Positions 1 through 7,073 of a stretch of DNA of 11,857 nucleotides are shown here, in pieces. The stretch is from assembly GCA_050943225.1 (NCBI GenBank), contig JBMNOT010000048.1:1-11857 (forward strand). Direction: 5' to 3'. A model generated the notes under the pieces. It was not told the origin of the DNA, ran no database searches, and was given only the letters and a program-made list of their open reading frames with translations. Made by a program: the position numbers and the translations under genes. Within the stretch, counting starts at the first letter, position 1, and every line of letters begins with the position of its first letter. This DNA is from SZUA-584 sp050943225. Lineage in GTDB: Bacteria > Bacillota > Clostridia > Christensenellales > SZUA-584.

Positions 1-28
1 TTAACCCAACACGTTTCTTCGCTGCCAT
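1..28 (-). CDS. Possible 5' end of next gene (nine codons only)
   Basis: An ATG at 28-26 opens a frame reading MAAKKRVGL that runs off the window edge without a stop. A basic N-terminus followed by a short hydrophobic strand is common at the start of Rossmann-type oxidoreductases, but nine residues cannot identify a family. A purine-rich stretch lies just upstream (minus strand, 49-31), with a GGCGG about 9 nt from the ATG and an AGAG only 2 nt from it, so the ribosome site is imperfect. The ATG also lies inside an inverted repeat (23-60). It follows the DeoR gene in the same direction after about 170 bp. It may be a real gene start or a chance frame. Confidence 0.3.
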
Positions 29-60
29 AGCTCTTTTCCGCCTTTTCCGTTACTATGGCA
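23..60. repeat. Perfect 8-bp inverted repeat over a possible start codon
   Basis: TGCCATAG at 23-30 and CTATGGCA at 53-60 are exact reverse complements separated by 22 bp. The spacer itself holds two direct copies of CTTTTCCG (33-40 and 42-49). On the minus strand the 3' arm contains the ATG of the possible downstream gene, and the purine-rich loop would hold its ribosome site. It could be a translation-control hairpin, an operator, or coincidence. Confidence 0.45.
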
Positions 61-195
61 ACATTCTACACCCGGCATTGGCCTATTTTACGGACTTGTC
101 ATTGATGATTCATCCTAATAGCCATATTTCTTTTTATTGAGGTCATCCGGCAACATCACGCCAAGGCTTTGATTAGCGGGGGATCCATTCCCGGA
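61..195. other. Non-coding gap downstream of the deoR-type gene
   Basis: I see no convincing gene here on either strand. The right edge (minus strand, about 203-178) can form an interrupted hairpin between GGGG-act-GATCC, which spans the DeoR stop codon, and GGATCCCCC. No T-run follows on the minus strand, so it is a poor intrinsic terminator. No convincing promoter for the possible downstream gene was found. Confidence 0.4.
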
Positions 196-963
196 TCAGT
201 CCCCATTCTTTGGATAGACGACCTCAATGTTATGCTCTTTGCAGTATTTAACGATGTCCATCGGCGGGCACTGGTCGGTGATAAAAACATCCAGTACCGA
301 CATGGGGCTCACGCTGCGTGAGGCGTTCTTGCCGATCTTTGAGGAATCCACCATCAAAAACAGCTTGTCGCTTCTTTCGATGATCTTGTTTTTGACCATC
401 ATTTCCTGATATGTATGGTTTGTCATGCCGGCTTCAATGGAAAGCCCGGTAGTGCTGAGAAACGCTTTCCGGATGAAAAACCGTCCAATCTCCGTCATGG
501 TCTCGGAGCCAAAGAACGAAGCCGTGCTGGGATTGTACTGTCCGCCTACTGCCACGGTCGTCACGTTGGGGTATTTCGTGGCTAGCGACAGCACAAGCAT
601 GGAATGCGTGATAACGGTAAGCTCTTTGAACTTGACCAGATACGGTATCAGTTCCACCGTCGTCGTGCCGCTGTCCACAAATATCGTATCCCCGTTTTCT
701 ACAAAGTCCGCAGCCAGCTTGCCGATGATTTCCTTTGCGGCTTTATTCTGGGCCTGACGTTCTTCATAGGGTGCCAGCGTATTGGAATTGACAGCCGTCA
801 CCCCACCGTATACCCTGGCGATGGTGCCGCGCTTTTCCAGCTCGGCCAGGTCCCGCCGGACGGTGTTTTTTGATATGCCAAACGTATTGCACAGTTCATC
901 TATGGATACTGTGCGCTTGGCAAGAATCATTGCTTCCAATTCGTTAAGTCTGTGTGACCTCAT
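196..963 (-). CDS. DeoR-family transcriptional regulator
   Basis: A DNA-binding regulator of the DeoR family, which usually represses sugar-use operons and responds to a phosphorylated sugar. The N-terminal winged HTH covers about residues 6-55, with recognition-helix residues SKNTVRRDL (31-39) and wing RVYGG (50-54). The C-terminal DeoRC sensor domain carries DSGTTT (97-102), the usual phosphosugar-binding loop of this ISOCOT-like fold, and VGGQYNPST further on. At 255 aa it has the usual length. I place the start at the second ATG (963): AGAGG at 975-971 is 7 nt from it but only 1 nt from the first ATG at 969. It follows the aldolase operon in the same direction after a 155 bp gap and seems to have its own promoter (1006-1034). 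Control of the operon at 6746-1119 is an inference from position. Confidence 0.93.
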   Translation of the reverse strand: MRSHRLNELEAMILAKRTVSIDELCNTFGISKNTVRRDLAELEKRGTIARVYGGVTAVNSNTLAPYEERQAQNKAAKEIIGKLAADFVENGDTIFVDSGTTTVELIPYLVKFKELTVITHSMLVLSLATKYPNVTTVAVGGQYNPSTASFFGSETMTEIGRFFIRKAFLSTTGLSIEAGMTNHTYQEMMVKNKIIERSDKLFLMVDSSKIGKNASRSVSPMSVLDVFITDQCPPMDIVKYCKEHNIEVVYPKNGD

Positions 964-1005
964 TTGCATACCTCTTCATTAAATTTTAATAGTTTAAACA
1001 AACAC

Positions 1006-1034
1006 ATTTTATAAAACTCACTCCGAATTGGCAA
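1006..1034 (-). promoter_or_regulatory. Probable sigma-A-type promoter of the deoR-type gene
   Basis: On the minus strand TTGCCA (1034-1029) is followed after exactly 17 bp by TAAAAT (1011-1006). Each matches five of six consensus bases. Transcription would begin near position 999, at the palindrome GTTTAAAC (992-999), giving a leader of about 36 nt before the ATG at 963. This lets the regulator be made independently of the upstream operon. Confidence 0.55.
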
Positions 1035-1052
1035 GCTCTTAAGGCCCAAGTT

Positions 1053-1109
1053 ACCCAATATGTATCCCAAATCTGATACAAATCCACCCAATAATTAGAT
1101 TATTTAATC
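1053..1109. promoter_or_regulatory. Repeat cluster, candidate regulator operator
   Basis: Upstream of the promoter, two exact copies of ACCCAATA (1053-1060 and 1086-1093, 33 bp apart start to start, about three helical turns) flank an inverted repeat TGTATC-8 bp-GATACA (1061-1080). A further small inverted repeat GATTA-TT-TAATC lies at 1098-1109. This AT-rich spacer is the best candidate in the window for DeoR-type binding sites, since members of the family often bind repeated short motifs with long spacing. There is no direct evidence that these sites are used. Confidence 0.35.
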
Positions 1110-1118
1110 AACCTGTAT

Positions 1119-1748
1119 TTATATCACGCCTGTAAAAAGCTCGGAGCCCAAAAGCCTTTTTAATATAGCGATCTTGGCGCATTCTTCCACAAATTCCGCC
1201 TGATGCTCAGCTTCTATCGCCGTATTCCCCGTGGCGACCAATCCGTGTTCTTTCAATATGAAGCAGCTCAGTCCCGGCTGGCTTTTCAGCTTCGAGCCGA
1301 TGGTTTCGCACTCCGCCAAAGATACGGCCGGCTGCGCCTGGGTAAACACCGGCACAGGGTATTTGAGCTTCATCGTCGCCTGCCAGGAAACAAACGGCAG
1401 TTCATCCGCTGCGTTGGCCCACGCAATCACCCAGGGCGAATGGCAGTGTATGATGCTTTTTATCTCTGGAAAGTGTTTATACAGGTAACCGTGCAATACC
1501 GATTCCTTGGAAGGACGAATATCGTTTCCGCCAATCGGGGCCGCATCGAAATCGGCAACCACCCATCCCGTTCCCGACAGGTCACAGTCCACAAACGAGC
1601 TGCCCGAGCCGCTAATAATCATCAGCTCTTCCCCCGGGACGCGCGCGCTGATATTGCCGCCGCTGCCCATCTGCATCCCCCGGTTGTGTGCCCTCTGGGC
1701 TGCAATCGTCAGGTCTTTAATTACCGCATTGTACTTTTTTACCGTCAT
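1119..1748 (-). CDS. Class II aldolase/adducin-family protein
   Basis: A zinc-dependent class II aldolase-type enzyme (FucA/AraD/OtnC superfamily). Members cleave or epimerise sugar phosphates, or decarboxylate 3-oxo acid phosphates. From the chosen start the protein is 209 aa, normal for the family. It shows GSGGNIS (28-34), ISGSGSSF (45-52), the PSKES motif (79-83) with likely catalytic E82, and zinc ligands H101 and H103 in HCHSP plus H168 in EHGLVA. The PSKE motif with LHGYLY resembles OtnC-like decarboxylases and general class II aldolases about equally, so the reaction is open. The start at 1748 is preferred over the ATG at 1778: an AAGGGG site lies 6 nt upstream, and the ATG overlaps the stop of the upstream gene as TGATG, indicating translational coupling. 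It is the last gene of the operon. Confidence 0.9.
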   Translation of the reverse strand: MTVKKYNAVIKDLTIAAQRAHNRGMQMGSGGNISARVPGEELMIISGSGSSFVDCDLSGTGWVVADFDAAPIGGNDIRPSKESVLHGYLYKHFPEIKSIIHCHSPWVIAWANAADELPFVSWQATMKLKYPVPVFTQAQPAVSLAECETIGSKLKSQPGLSCFILKEHGLVATGNTAIEAEHQAEFVEECAKIAILKRLLGSELFTGVI

Positions 1749-3010
1749 CAAATACCCCTTTTTTTCTGAATGTTGCACTGGCGAAGGAGCATCAGCATCT
1801 CGTTTTCCGCTGCATCGATGAACGCGTCGTCATTGATGTTCGCATCGATCTCCACCATCCGTATGTGCGCAGCCAGTTTCCTGCGGAATGTATTGATGAT
1901 GGCGTCGTCAGTATCGGGGTCGAAAAGCGCTTCTCCTTCCCCGGTTTCGGTTCTAAACCCCTTGAGAGGCAGCATTACCGTTACGGGTGCCCTGCTGCGG
2001 TTGAGCCGCTGCGCAACCCCTTTAGCGGCGCGCGCTGCAGTCTGCGGATCGAGCTTGATATGAACAACGCTCGAATTGTGGTATGTAAACTTCCTGCCTT
2101 CAAAGCCGCCGCACCTGCCGTTTTTGAAGTCCTCGGCGGAATAGTCGATAAAATCCAACCCGCCCGGCGTCACCAGCATCGGTATGCCCTTTTCCACGCC
2201 GGCGCACAGCCTTCTCGGCGCTCCCATCGCATAGCCGCCGCACACGATGTCATTGCAGACCAGCTCGTGCAGCGAGAGCTCCATTGACGCCGCGATCTTG
2301 CCGCATTGGATCATCTCCTCCATCGCCCGGCCGCCTTTACCGGTAGAGTGGAACGCGACCACGTGATATCCCGCCCGTTCGATGCGCTCTATCGTGCCGG
2401 ACGCGCAGCGCCCTATCACGCCCATAATCGTAGCGCCTATCAGCGGCTCGTCGACGTCCGCCAAAGTTTTTCCCGAATGCTCCACCATGCCGATGACAGC
2501 AGATACCGCGTTGGCAAGCACGATCTCCGTGACCGGATTCACTCCGGAAAGATCCGCCACCGAATGCATCAGCATCACGTCCTTCGTGCCGACAAAAGGG
2601 TCCAACACGCGCATTCCGGACGCCACGGTAGAAAGCATCACTTTGGGCACGCCCACCGGTAGTTCCCGCAGCCCGCCGGTTGCCATCAGCGTATTCTGCA
2701 GCCCTCCCAGCGCCACCGCCCCGCAGAACTTTCCCTGCGCGTACAGCTTCGGCAGCAGCCGGGCCAGCCCGTCCCTCATTGCGCTCACCCATTCGCTCCG
2801 GGTAAAGCGCGCCGCCTGCTCATGGCCGATGCCCAGCTCGGCCAGTATGTCGTCAGCGTTCACATCCGCCGGGTACCGCCCGCGTTCCGCAGTGGACAGA
2901 TCTACGAAGCAGGGCGAAAACCCCGCCGCCGCGATGCGCCCCGCTATATACGCAGCCTCCGCGCGCTTGGTGTCCAGAGAGCAGATGACCGCAATGGACC
3001 GATCCACCAA
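1748..3010 (-). CDS. Tm-1-like ATP-binding domain protein (UPF0261 family)
   Basis: This 420 aa protein matches the bacterial UPF0261 family, related to the N-terminal domain of tomato Tm-1, the tomato mosaic virus replication inhibitor. The bacterial function is unknown. The first half has the SLDTKRAEAAY motif (residues 11-21), the GAVALGGLQNT glycine-rich segment, and a VPKVMLSTVASG strand-loop typical of the family. The second half has GCASGTIERIERAGYHVVAFHSTG-type sequence and a conserved TPGGLDFIDY block. It probably starts at TTG 3010, with GGAAG 8 nt upstream; the adjacent GTG at 3007 is the alternative. It begins 3 nt after the MBL stop and overlaps the aldolase start. Many family members are encoded beside, or fused to, a TIM-barrel PEP-hydrolase-like partner, and none is seen here. 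Confidence 0.88.
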   Translation of the reverse strand: MVDRSIAVICSLDTKRAEAAYIAGRIAAAGFSPCFVDLSTAERGRYPADVNADDILAELGIGHEQAARFTRSEWVSAMRDGLARLLPKLYAQGKFCGAVALGGLQNTLMATGGLRELPVGVPKVMLSTVASGMRVLDPFVGTKDVMLMHSVADLSGVNPVTEIVLANAVSAVIGMVEHSGKTLADVDEPLIGATIMGVIGRCASGTIERIERAGYHVVAFHSTGKGGRAMEEMIQCGKIAASMELSLHELVCNDIVCGGYAMGAPRRLCAGVEKGIPMLVTPGGLDFIDYSAEDFKNGRCGGFEGRKFTYHNSSVVHIKLDPQTAARAAKGVAQRLNRSRAPVTVMLPLKGFRTETGEGEALFDPDTDDAIINTFRRKLAAHIRMVEIDANINDDAFIDAAENEMLMLLRQCNIQKKRGI

Positions 3011-3013
3011 ATA

Positions 3014-3829
3014 TCACTCTTCCTTTGGCAGCCCAAACACGGGCGTTATCTTGCACCTGTCAAGCAGGGTCGCCTCGTGCGTCAGCAGCAGCTTGTCCAG
3101 GCTTTCGCAACGCGCCTTTTGCAGTTCGATGCTCTTCCAGCATTCCACGATGTTGGCAAAACGCGCGGGCGGCGTTATCGTATAGCCGATCTCGGGGATG
3201 GGCATAAAGTTGTCGATACGGAAAGCGCTGTCGCCGCAGATTATGCACCTGCCGTCGTACGTCTCCACTTCGACGCTCATATGACCGGGAGAATGCCCGG
3301 GTGTCTCAAACACCGTAATGCCCGGTACAATCTCAACCTCTCCCGACACCGTCTCTATGTCCATTCCGTCATAAGGCGGCTTAATGCCCAGGAACGGCGC
3401 TTCGTAGCTCTTGTAATAGAGCGGTATGGGATCCATCGCAAAATCGTACTCGGTCTTGTTGGCCACAATGCGCGCATTCTTAAACTTTTCGATGTTGTAG
3501 ACATGATCCCAATGCATATGGGTCAGCACGATCAGCTCGATCTGCTCACAGCCAATTCCAAGTTTTTCAAGCTGCTCGTGTATCGCCATCCCCAGGTCTT
3601 GCCATGAACCAGGATGATGATACCTATCCGCCCTTTCGGTGCTCGCCATGCCGGTGTCCACAAGCGCGTAATGGCCGTCCTTCTCCAGCAGGAAAGCAAA
3701 ACACGGGCTCGCTTCCTTTTCGTCGCTGATGCCGGGTATGTATTTCACCACGGAATGGTGAAAATGATACTGTTTGGGATATGTCGGTATAAACCCCGTG
3801 TTCAGCGGCCTGATTGTGTACTTGCTCAT
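3014..3829 (-). CDS. MBL-fold metallohydrolase, N-acyl-homoserine-lactonase-like
   Basis: A 271 aa metallo-beta-lactamase-fold hydrolase. All dinuclear zinc-site residues are present: H104, H106, D108 and H109 in THMHWDH, H179 in TPGHSPGH, D200 in CGDSAF and H251 in LLLTHE. Overall layout and length resemble the AttM/AiiA-like lactonase group. In a sugar-type operon it is more likely to open a sugar lactone, or a similar cyclic ester, made by the neighbouring dehydrogenase than to quench quorum signals; that is inference. There is no signal peptide, so it should be cytoplasmic. GGAGG at 3841-3837 is 7 nt from the ATG, a strong site that fixes the start. It follows the dehydrogenase by 45 bp and precedes the Tm-1-like gene by 3 bp. 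Confidence 0.9.
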   Translation of the reverse strand: MSKYTIRPLNTGFIPTYPKQYHFHHSVVKYIPGISDEKEASPCFAFLLEKDGHYALVDTGMASTERADRYHHPGSWQDLGMAIHEQLEKLGIGCEQIELIVLTHMHWDHVYNIEKFKNARIVANKTEYDFAMDPIPLYYKSYEAPFLGIKPPYDGMDIETVSGEVEIVPGITVFETPGHSPGHMSVEVETYDGRCIICGDSAFRIDNFMPIPEIGYTITPPARFANIVECWKSIELQKARCESLDKLLLTHEATLLDRCKITPVFGLPKEE

Positions 3830-3874
3830 AAACCATCCTCCATCACTACTGTTTTAAACCTTTCTCACTGCTGT

Positions 3875-4915
3875 TTACATCGTCAATATGACTTTCAGCG
3901 CCTTCTTTTCTCTGACCAGCCGCAGGCATTCCTCGATATTTTCCCTCGGCAGCACATGCGAGTAGAAATCCTTCGGGTTAATCTTCCCCGCGTCGATAAG
4001 CTCCAAGTTTTCTTTCATGATGTCATATTCACCGCTGGGCAGATTCAGCAGCTGAAACATCGTATTGTTCCGAAGCCTTGTCACGTCGAAGCTGGCGTCG
4101 TCCTTTTTGAGCACCCCCATCGCACCGAAGCGCCCCAAGGGCTTCAGCAACTGGCTTCCTTCCAATATGATGCTGGAAAGCCCGACAGCATCCACCACGA
4201 TATCAAACTTTTCATCCCCGAGCACTTCCTTCACGCTCGTCACGGCGCTGTTGATGACGCTGTCCACCTGACAGAGCGACATCGCTTTATCAAGGCGCTC
4301 CTGTACTACGTCCACCGCCACAATTTTCTCGGTGCCCATCACACGCATATACTTCATCAGCGCAAGTCCCATGGGCCCCGCCCCGTACACCACGATCTTC
4401 TTGCCGGGGCCTGCGCCGAAGTTGTGCGCCGCGCTCATGCTCTCGCTCAGCGAAAGGAACACCGCTCCATCTATGAAATCAAAGCCGTCCGGCATCCGGT
4501 AAAACTTCTTGTAGAAAGGCAGCGGCCCGGTATACCCGTCTTCCAGCATCGCGCGGTGGTCTGCCACCAGCCCGAAATCGGACATGCCGCCATAGGTCGA
4601 AGTATACCCATTGCCCGGATTAGCGCGAAGATTCGGATGGATATACCGGTCTCCGGCCTTGATGTAACGCACCTTGCACCCCACCTCGACAACCTCGCCT
4701 GAACCCTCATGCCCCAGCAGCGTGGGCAGCGCTTTCATCCCTTCGTGCGCAGGCAGCGTGCCGTTAATGATTTGATAATCCGTTCCGTTGCAAAAGCCGC
4801 AAGCTTTCACGCGCACAAGCGCCTCATAGTCGCCCGGTTCCGGGATTGGAACATCGTTTACAACTTTGACGGTGCCGGGAGCGGTCACCGCGACCGATTT
4901 CATCAGGCCTTTCAT
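3875..4915 (-). CDS. Zinc-type alcohol dehydrogenase (MDR superfamily)
   Basis: A medium-chain dehydrogenase/reductase of 346 aa, likely oxidising a polyol or sugar-like alcohol with NAD(P). The N-terminal GroES-like domain carries the catalytic zinc residues C42 in CGFCNGTD and H69-E70 in GHEGSGEVVEVG. The Rossmann domain has GAGPMG (178-183), and D202 after the second strand suggests NAD rather than NADP. The four-cysteine structural zinc lobe normally found after the GDR segment is absent: residues 91-115 hold no cysteine, a known variation within MDR enzymes. The start could be ATG 4915, 12 nt after the stop of the broken GatD-like gene, or ATG 4903, which gives the usual MKSVAV opening with AAAGG 4 nt upstream. 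The substrate is unknown. Confidence 0.9.
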   Translation of the reverse strand: MKGLMKSVAVTAPGTVKVVNDVPIPEPGDYEALVRVKACGFCNGTDYQIINGTLPAHEGMKALPTLLGHEGSGEVVEVGCKVRYIKAGDRYIHPNLRANPGNGYTSTYGGMSDFGLVADHRAMLEDGYTGPLPFYKKFYRMPDGFDFIDGAVFLSLSESMSAAHNFGAGPGKKIVVYGAGPMGLALMKYMRVMGTEKIVAVDVVQERLDKAMSLCQVDSVINSAVTSVKEVLGDEKFDIVVDAVGLSSIILEGSQLLKPLGRFGAMGVLKKDDASFDVTRLRNNTMFQLLNLPSGEYDIMKENLELIDAGKINPKDFYSHVLPRENIEECLRLVREKKALKVILTM

Positions 4916-4927
4916 CTGCTTTACCGC

Positions 4928-5546
4928 TTAGTTCGTCAATATTACTTTGCCGCGGATGGGACCATCTTTAAAGTTCATGAATGCCTCCCGACCTTCGCTC
5001 AAAGGATAGGTCTTATATATCAGGTCGTCCCCGATCCGAAGCTCTCCTTTCGCCAGAAAATGGGGCCACCAGCGACCATTCCTTGCCCGGATACGGCGCT
5101 GAATATGACATCCATGATCCTGAGAGACGGAATTCTTTGCGGTTCATGAGTTCCCATGTCAGCGGCGGAAAAGTCAGATCGGTATGCGGCGTGCCGATAA
5201 AACACACGCTTGACTTGACCGCAGCGATGCGGAACGCCAGGTTCATGGTAGCCGGCTGTCCGGCCGTCTCAAACACAAAGTCAAACCCGCTGCCGCCGGT
5301 AATCTCCATCGACGCTTCGTAGCCGTCGCTGTCTTTGGTGTTGATTGTATAATCCGCGCCGTAATCTTTGATAAATTTCAGCCGAGCTTCGTCGATATCA
5401 AATACCGTAACGGTCTTGGCCCCGAATATGCGCGCCCACTGCAGCGTAAAAAGGCCGATCGTGCCACCGCCGCCCTGCACATAATCCTTTCGTGCTCCGG
5501 CGTACGACGATATTTTCACCAATTGTTCCTTGCCTTCGCTGTACAT
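4928..5546 (-). pseudogene. Broken GatD-like zinc dehydrogenase (deletion plus frameshift)
   Basis: A remnant of an MDR dehydrogenase resembling galactitol-1-phosphate 5-dehydrogenase. The readable part begins at 5546 with MYSEGKEQLVKI and jumps almost directly to the cofactor motif GGGGTIGLF (residues 26-34) and VFDIDEARL. It continues through FETAGQ, CFIGTPHTDL and the family-typical GSWMSYSAPYPGKEW. The whole zinc-binding N-terminal domain is missing, about 400-440 bp judging from a full length near 345 aa. Around 5050-5080 the frame then slips by a net +1 base: in the next frame the sequence resumes as GELRIGDDLIYKTYPL, ending in RGKVILTN with a stop at 4928-4930. An SD-like GGGAG is kept before the ATG, 24 nt after the MFS stop. 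With two separate lesions it cannot be an active enzyme. Exact lesion points are inferred from family layout. Confidence 0.85.
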
Positions 5547-5570
5547 GTGAGCTCCCTGCTTTCTCCAAAT

Positions 5571-6746
5571 CTATATTTTGCCGCCTTCCGCTGCCCTGGT
5601 TCTGCCGTTTTTCACAGCCCTGCTGAACGTCCACAGCATCACGACGGCAGCAACCGCACTGATGTAATAGGCCGCTGTCTGGTTGCTGACATTCACGGCA
5701 CATCCTGCTGCAAAAGGCAGAACCGCGCCGCCGAGCGACGAAAACGTCGCCATGATGTTCATCGAAGGACCGGACGCCCCTGCGTTCTTCTGTGCCACTG
5801 TGTCCATCAGCATCGGCCAAATAGGCCCGCAGCAAAAACCGCAAACCGTAAACATGATGACTTTAACCGTCGTTTCGGGTATGAGCATGGCTCCCAGCGC
5901 GGATACACAAATGAGAACCGTCAGCGTCACAAACATCTTTCTTTTATCGATCTTGAGAATCCCCGCCAGAAAGCGCGAAGGAATCATGGCGCCCCAGAAC
6001 AGCGACAACGCCGTCGCGCTGAGCCCCGGGGAACTCAGCATCAGCTCAAAATAGCTGTCCGTGTAATTCGCCACGGTGTTTTCGATGCCCACGTACAGGA
6101 AAATGCTTATCGCAAGAAATACAATCACACGGTTCTTAAAGAAAGCTTTGTAATGTCCTTTGACTGATGATGTCTGTACATCTGTACAGTCATGCTGATG
6201 CCGGGTGAACAGAAAGCCAATGCCCAATACGAGAAACACAACGGCGCAATAATAGTACAAATCCTTAAAGTAGACGCCGGCCTGTATCAGCGCTTTTGCA
6301 ATAGCAGGACCGGCCAATGCGCCGATGCTGAACGCCACCTGAGAAAAATTCAGATGCCGCGTTGATTCCCCCGGGAATTCATCCGCCAGCACAGCGGAAA
6401 GCGTGGCTTCCAATACCGCAAAACCTGATCCGATAACAAAGACTGAAAAAATAAACGAAATATACTTATTCATCATGCCAGCCATCGCTGTGCCCAAAAC
6501 AAGCAGCAGATACGCCAGCAAAACAACTTTCTTTTTGCCTATCTTCGCGCACAGCACGCCCAGAACCAGCGGCGGTACGGCCATGCCGAAATGCTGAACC
6601 CCAATCAGTAATCCCATCAGCGCGGCATCGATCATAAAAAGCTGCGATATGCTGAGAACGGTATACTGGTACATGGAAATGTAGATCCCCAGCATCGCAA
6701 TAGTCAGATAAGACGTGAGGATGATTAGTTTTTTCTGATTATCCAC
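5571..6746 (-). CDS. Major facilitator superfamily transporter
   Basis: A 391 aa membrane protein with the hydrophobic pattern of 12 transmembrane helices. The loop after helix 2 carries the MFS motif A variant GVLCAKIGKKKV (63-74), and a central hydrophilic loop (about 186-208) separates two six-helix halves. Length and compactness resemble sugar/H+ symporters such as the FucP-like and glucose/mannose groups, but specificity cannot be read. As first gene of the likely operon it probably imports the substrate handled downstream. The start is GTG 6746: an in-frame stop lies 18 bp upstream and no ATG opens the frame before the first helix. The nearest purine-rich site (AAAGGATG) is about 18 nt away, so initiation is weak. 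A 7-codon frame (ATG to TAA, MLYHGCG) overlaps the GTG and might couple to it. Confidence 0.88.
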   Translation of the reverse strand: MDNQKKLIILTSYLTIAMLGIYISMYQYTVLSISQLFMIDAALMGLLIGVQHFGMAVPPLVLGVLCAKIGKKKVVLLAYLLLVLGTAMAGMMNKYISFIFSVFVIGSGFAVLEATLSAVLADEFPGESTRHLNFSQVAFSIGALAGPAIAKALIQAGVYFKDLYYYCAVVFLVLGIGFLFTRHQHDCTDVQTSSVKGHYKAFFKNRVIVFLAISIFLYVGIENTVANYTDSYFELMLSSPGLSATALSLFWGAMIPSRFLAGILKIDKRKMFVTLTVLICVSALGAMLIPETTVKVIMFTVCGFCCGPIWPMLMDTVAQKNAGASGPSMNIMATFSSLGGAVLPFAAGCAVNVSNQTAAYYISAVAAVVMLWTFSRAVKNGRTRAAEGGKI

Positions 6747-7073
6747 AGCCGTGATAAAGCATCATCCTTTGCATAGTATTTGGCCTATATGCACCGGTAA
6801 AACTTCTTAGGTTTTGTCGAAGGGAAGGCAGCTGCCCAAAGTGTTTTGCCTCTGCTTCGTAGGAGCCCTGGTCCCCTTTGCTATGAACAAAGACCACTGG
6901 TCTCTATCGCGTTAAGGCACGGGCCCCGGCTTTCCCAACGGTCATATTTGAACGATTTCAGTGCGTAGTTTTCTGATACATATAAAAATAATGTTATCAC
7001 AAGTCTCCGCTTTTTTTGTTTATCATTCATTAGGCAAAAATTATACTATTGCAGCTGCGCCTGCCCGTTTTGA
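6747..7073. other. Gene-free spacer between kinase and MFS genes
   Basis: No coding region is supported on either strand. The left part is the long imperfect inverted repeat (6787-6947). The right part is AT-rich. On the minus strand it contains a perfect TATAAT (7045-7040) with no matching -35, and a weak TTGTGA-18 bp-TATCAG pair near 7000-6970. I see no clear intrinsic terminator for the kinase gene. The spacer most likely carries the promoter and leader of the operon that starts with the MFS gene. Confidence 0.5.
6787..6947 (-). other. Long imperfect hairpin, possible structured leader RNA
   Basis: Nested complementary segments run through about 160 bp in the correct order (plus coordinates): ATATG 6787 with CATAT 6943; CCG 6794 with CGG 6939; GGGAA 6822 with TTCCC 6932; GCCC 6834 with GGGC 6921; GCCT 6848 with AGGC 6915; GAG 6863 with CTC 6902; CC 6867 with GG 6899; GGTC 6870 with GACC 6892; TTTG 6877 with CAAA 6888, around a 7-nt loop. 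The result is a rod with bulges. On the minus strand it would lie about 40 nt before the MFS start, as a 5' leader. The shape recalls 6S-type RNA or a folded mobile element, but I could not match a known riboswitch or 6S consensus, and neither end has a terminator. Confidence 0.5.

Noticed and set aside
178..203. Hairpin at the end of the deoR-type gene as an intrinsic terminator
   Set aside because: The stem is interrupted by three bases, overlaps the stop codon and has no T-run on the minus strand.
3014..3829. Quorum-quenching N-acyl-homoserine lactonase as the true role
   Set aside because: The fold and zinc motifs fit, but the operon is metabolic and the group includes many non-AHL hydrolases. 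Kept as a family resemblance only.
3614..4702. Plus-strand open frame of 362 codons
   Set aside because: It lies wholly antisense to the MBL and dehydrogenase genes, is rich in His/Arg/Gln as expected for the reverse of a GC-rich gene, and shows no domain or ribosome site.
6787..6947. Calling the long hairpin a 6S RNA or a specific riboswitch
   Set aside because: The rod shape fits loosely, but I could not align it to a 6S, lysine, SAM, T-box, cobalamin or c-di-GMP consensus, and no terminator follows on either strand.
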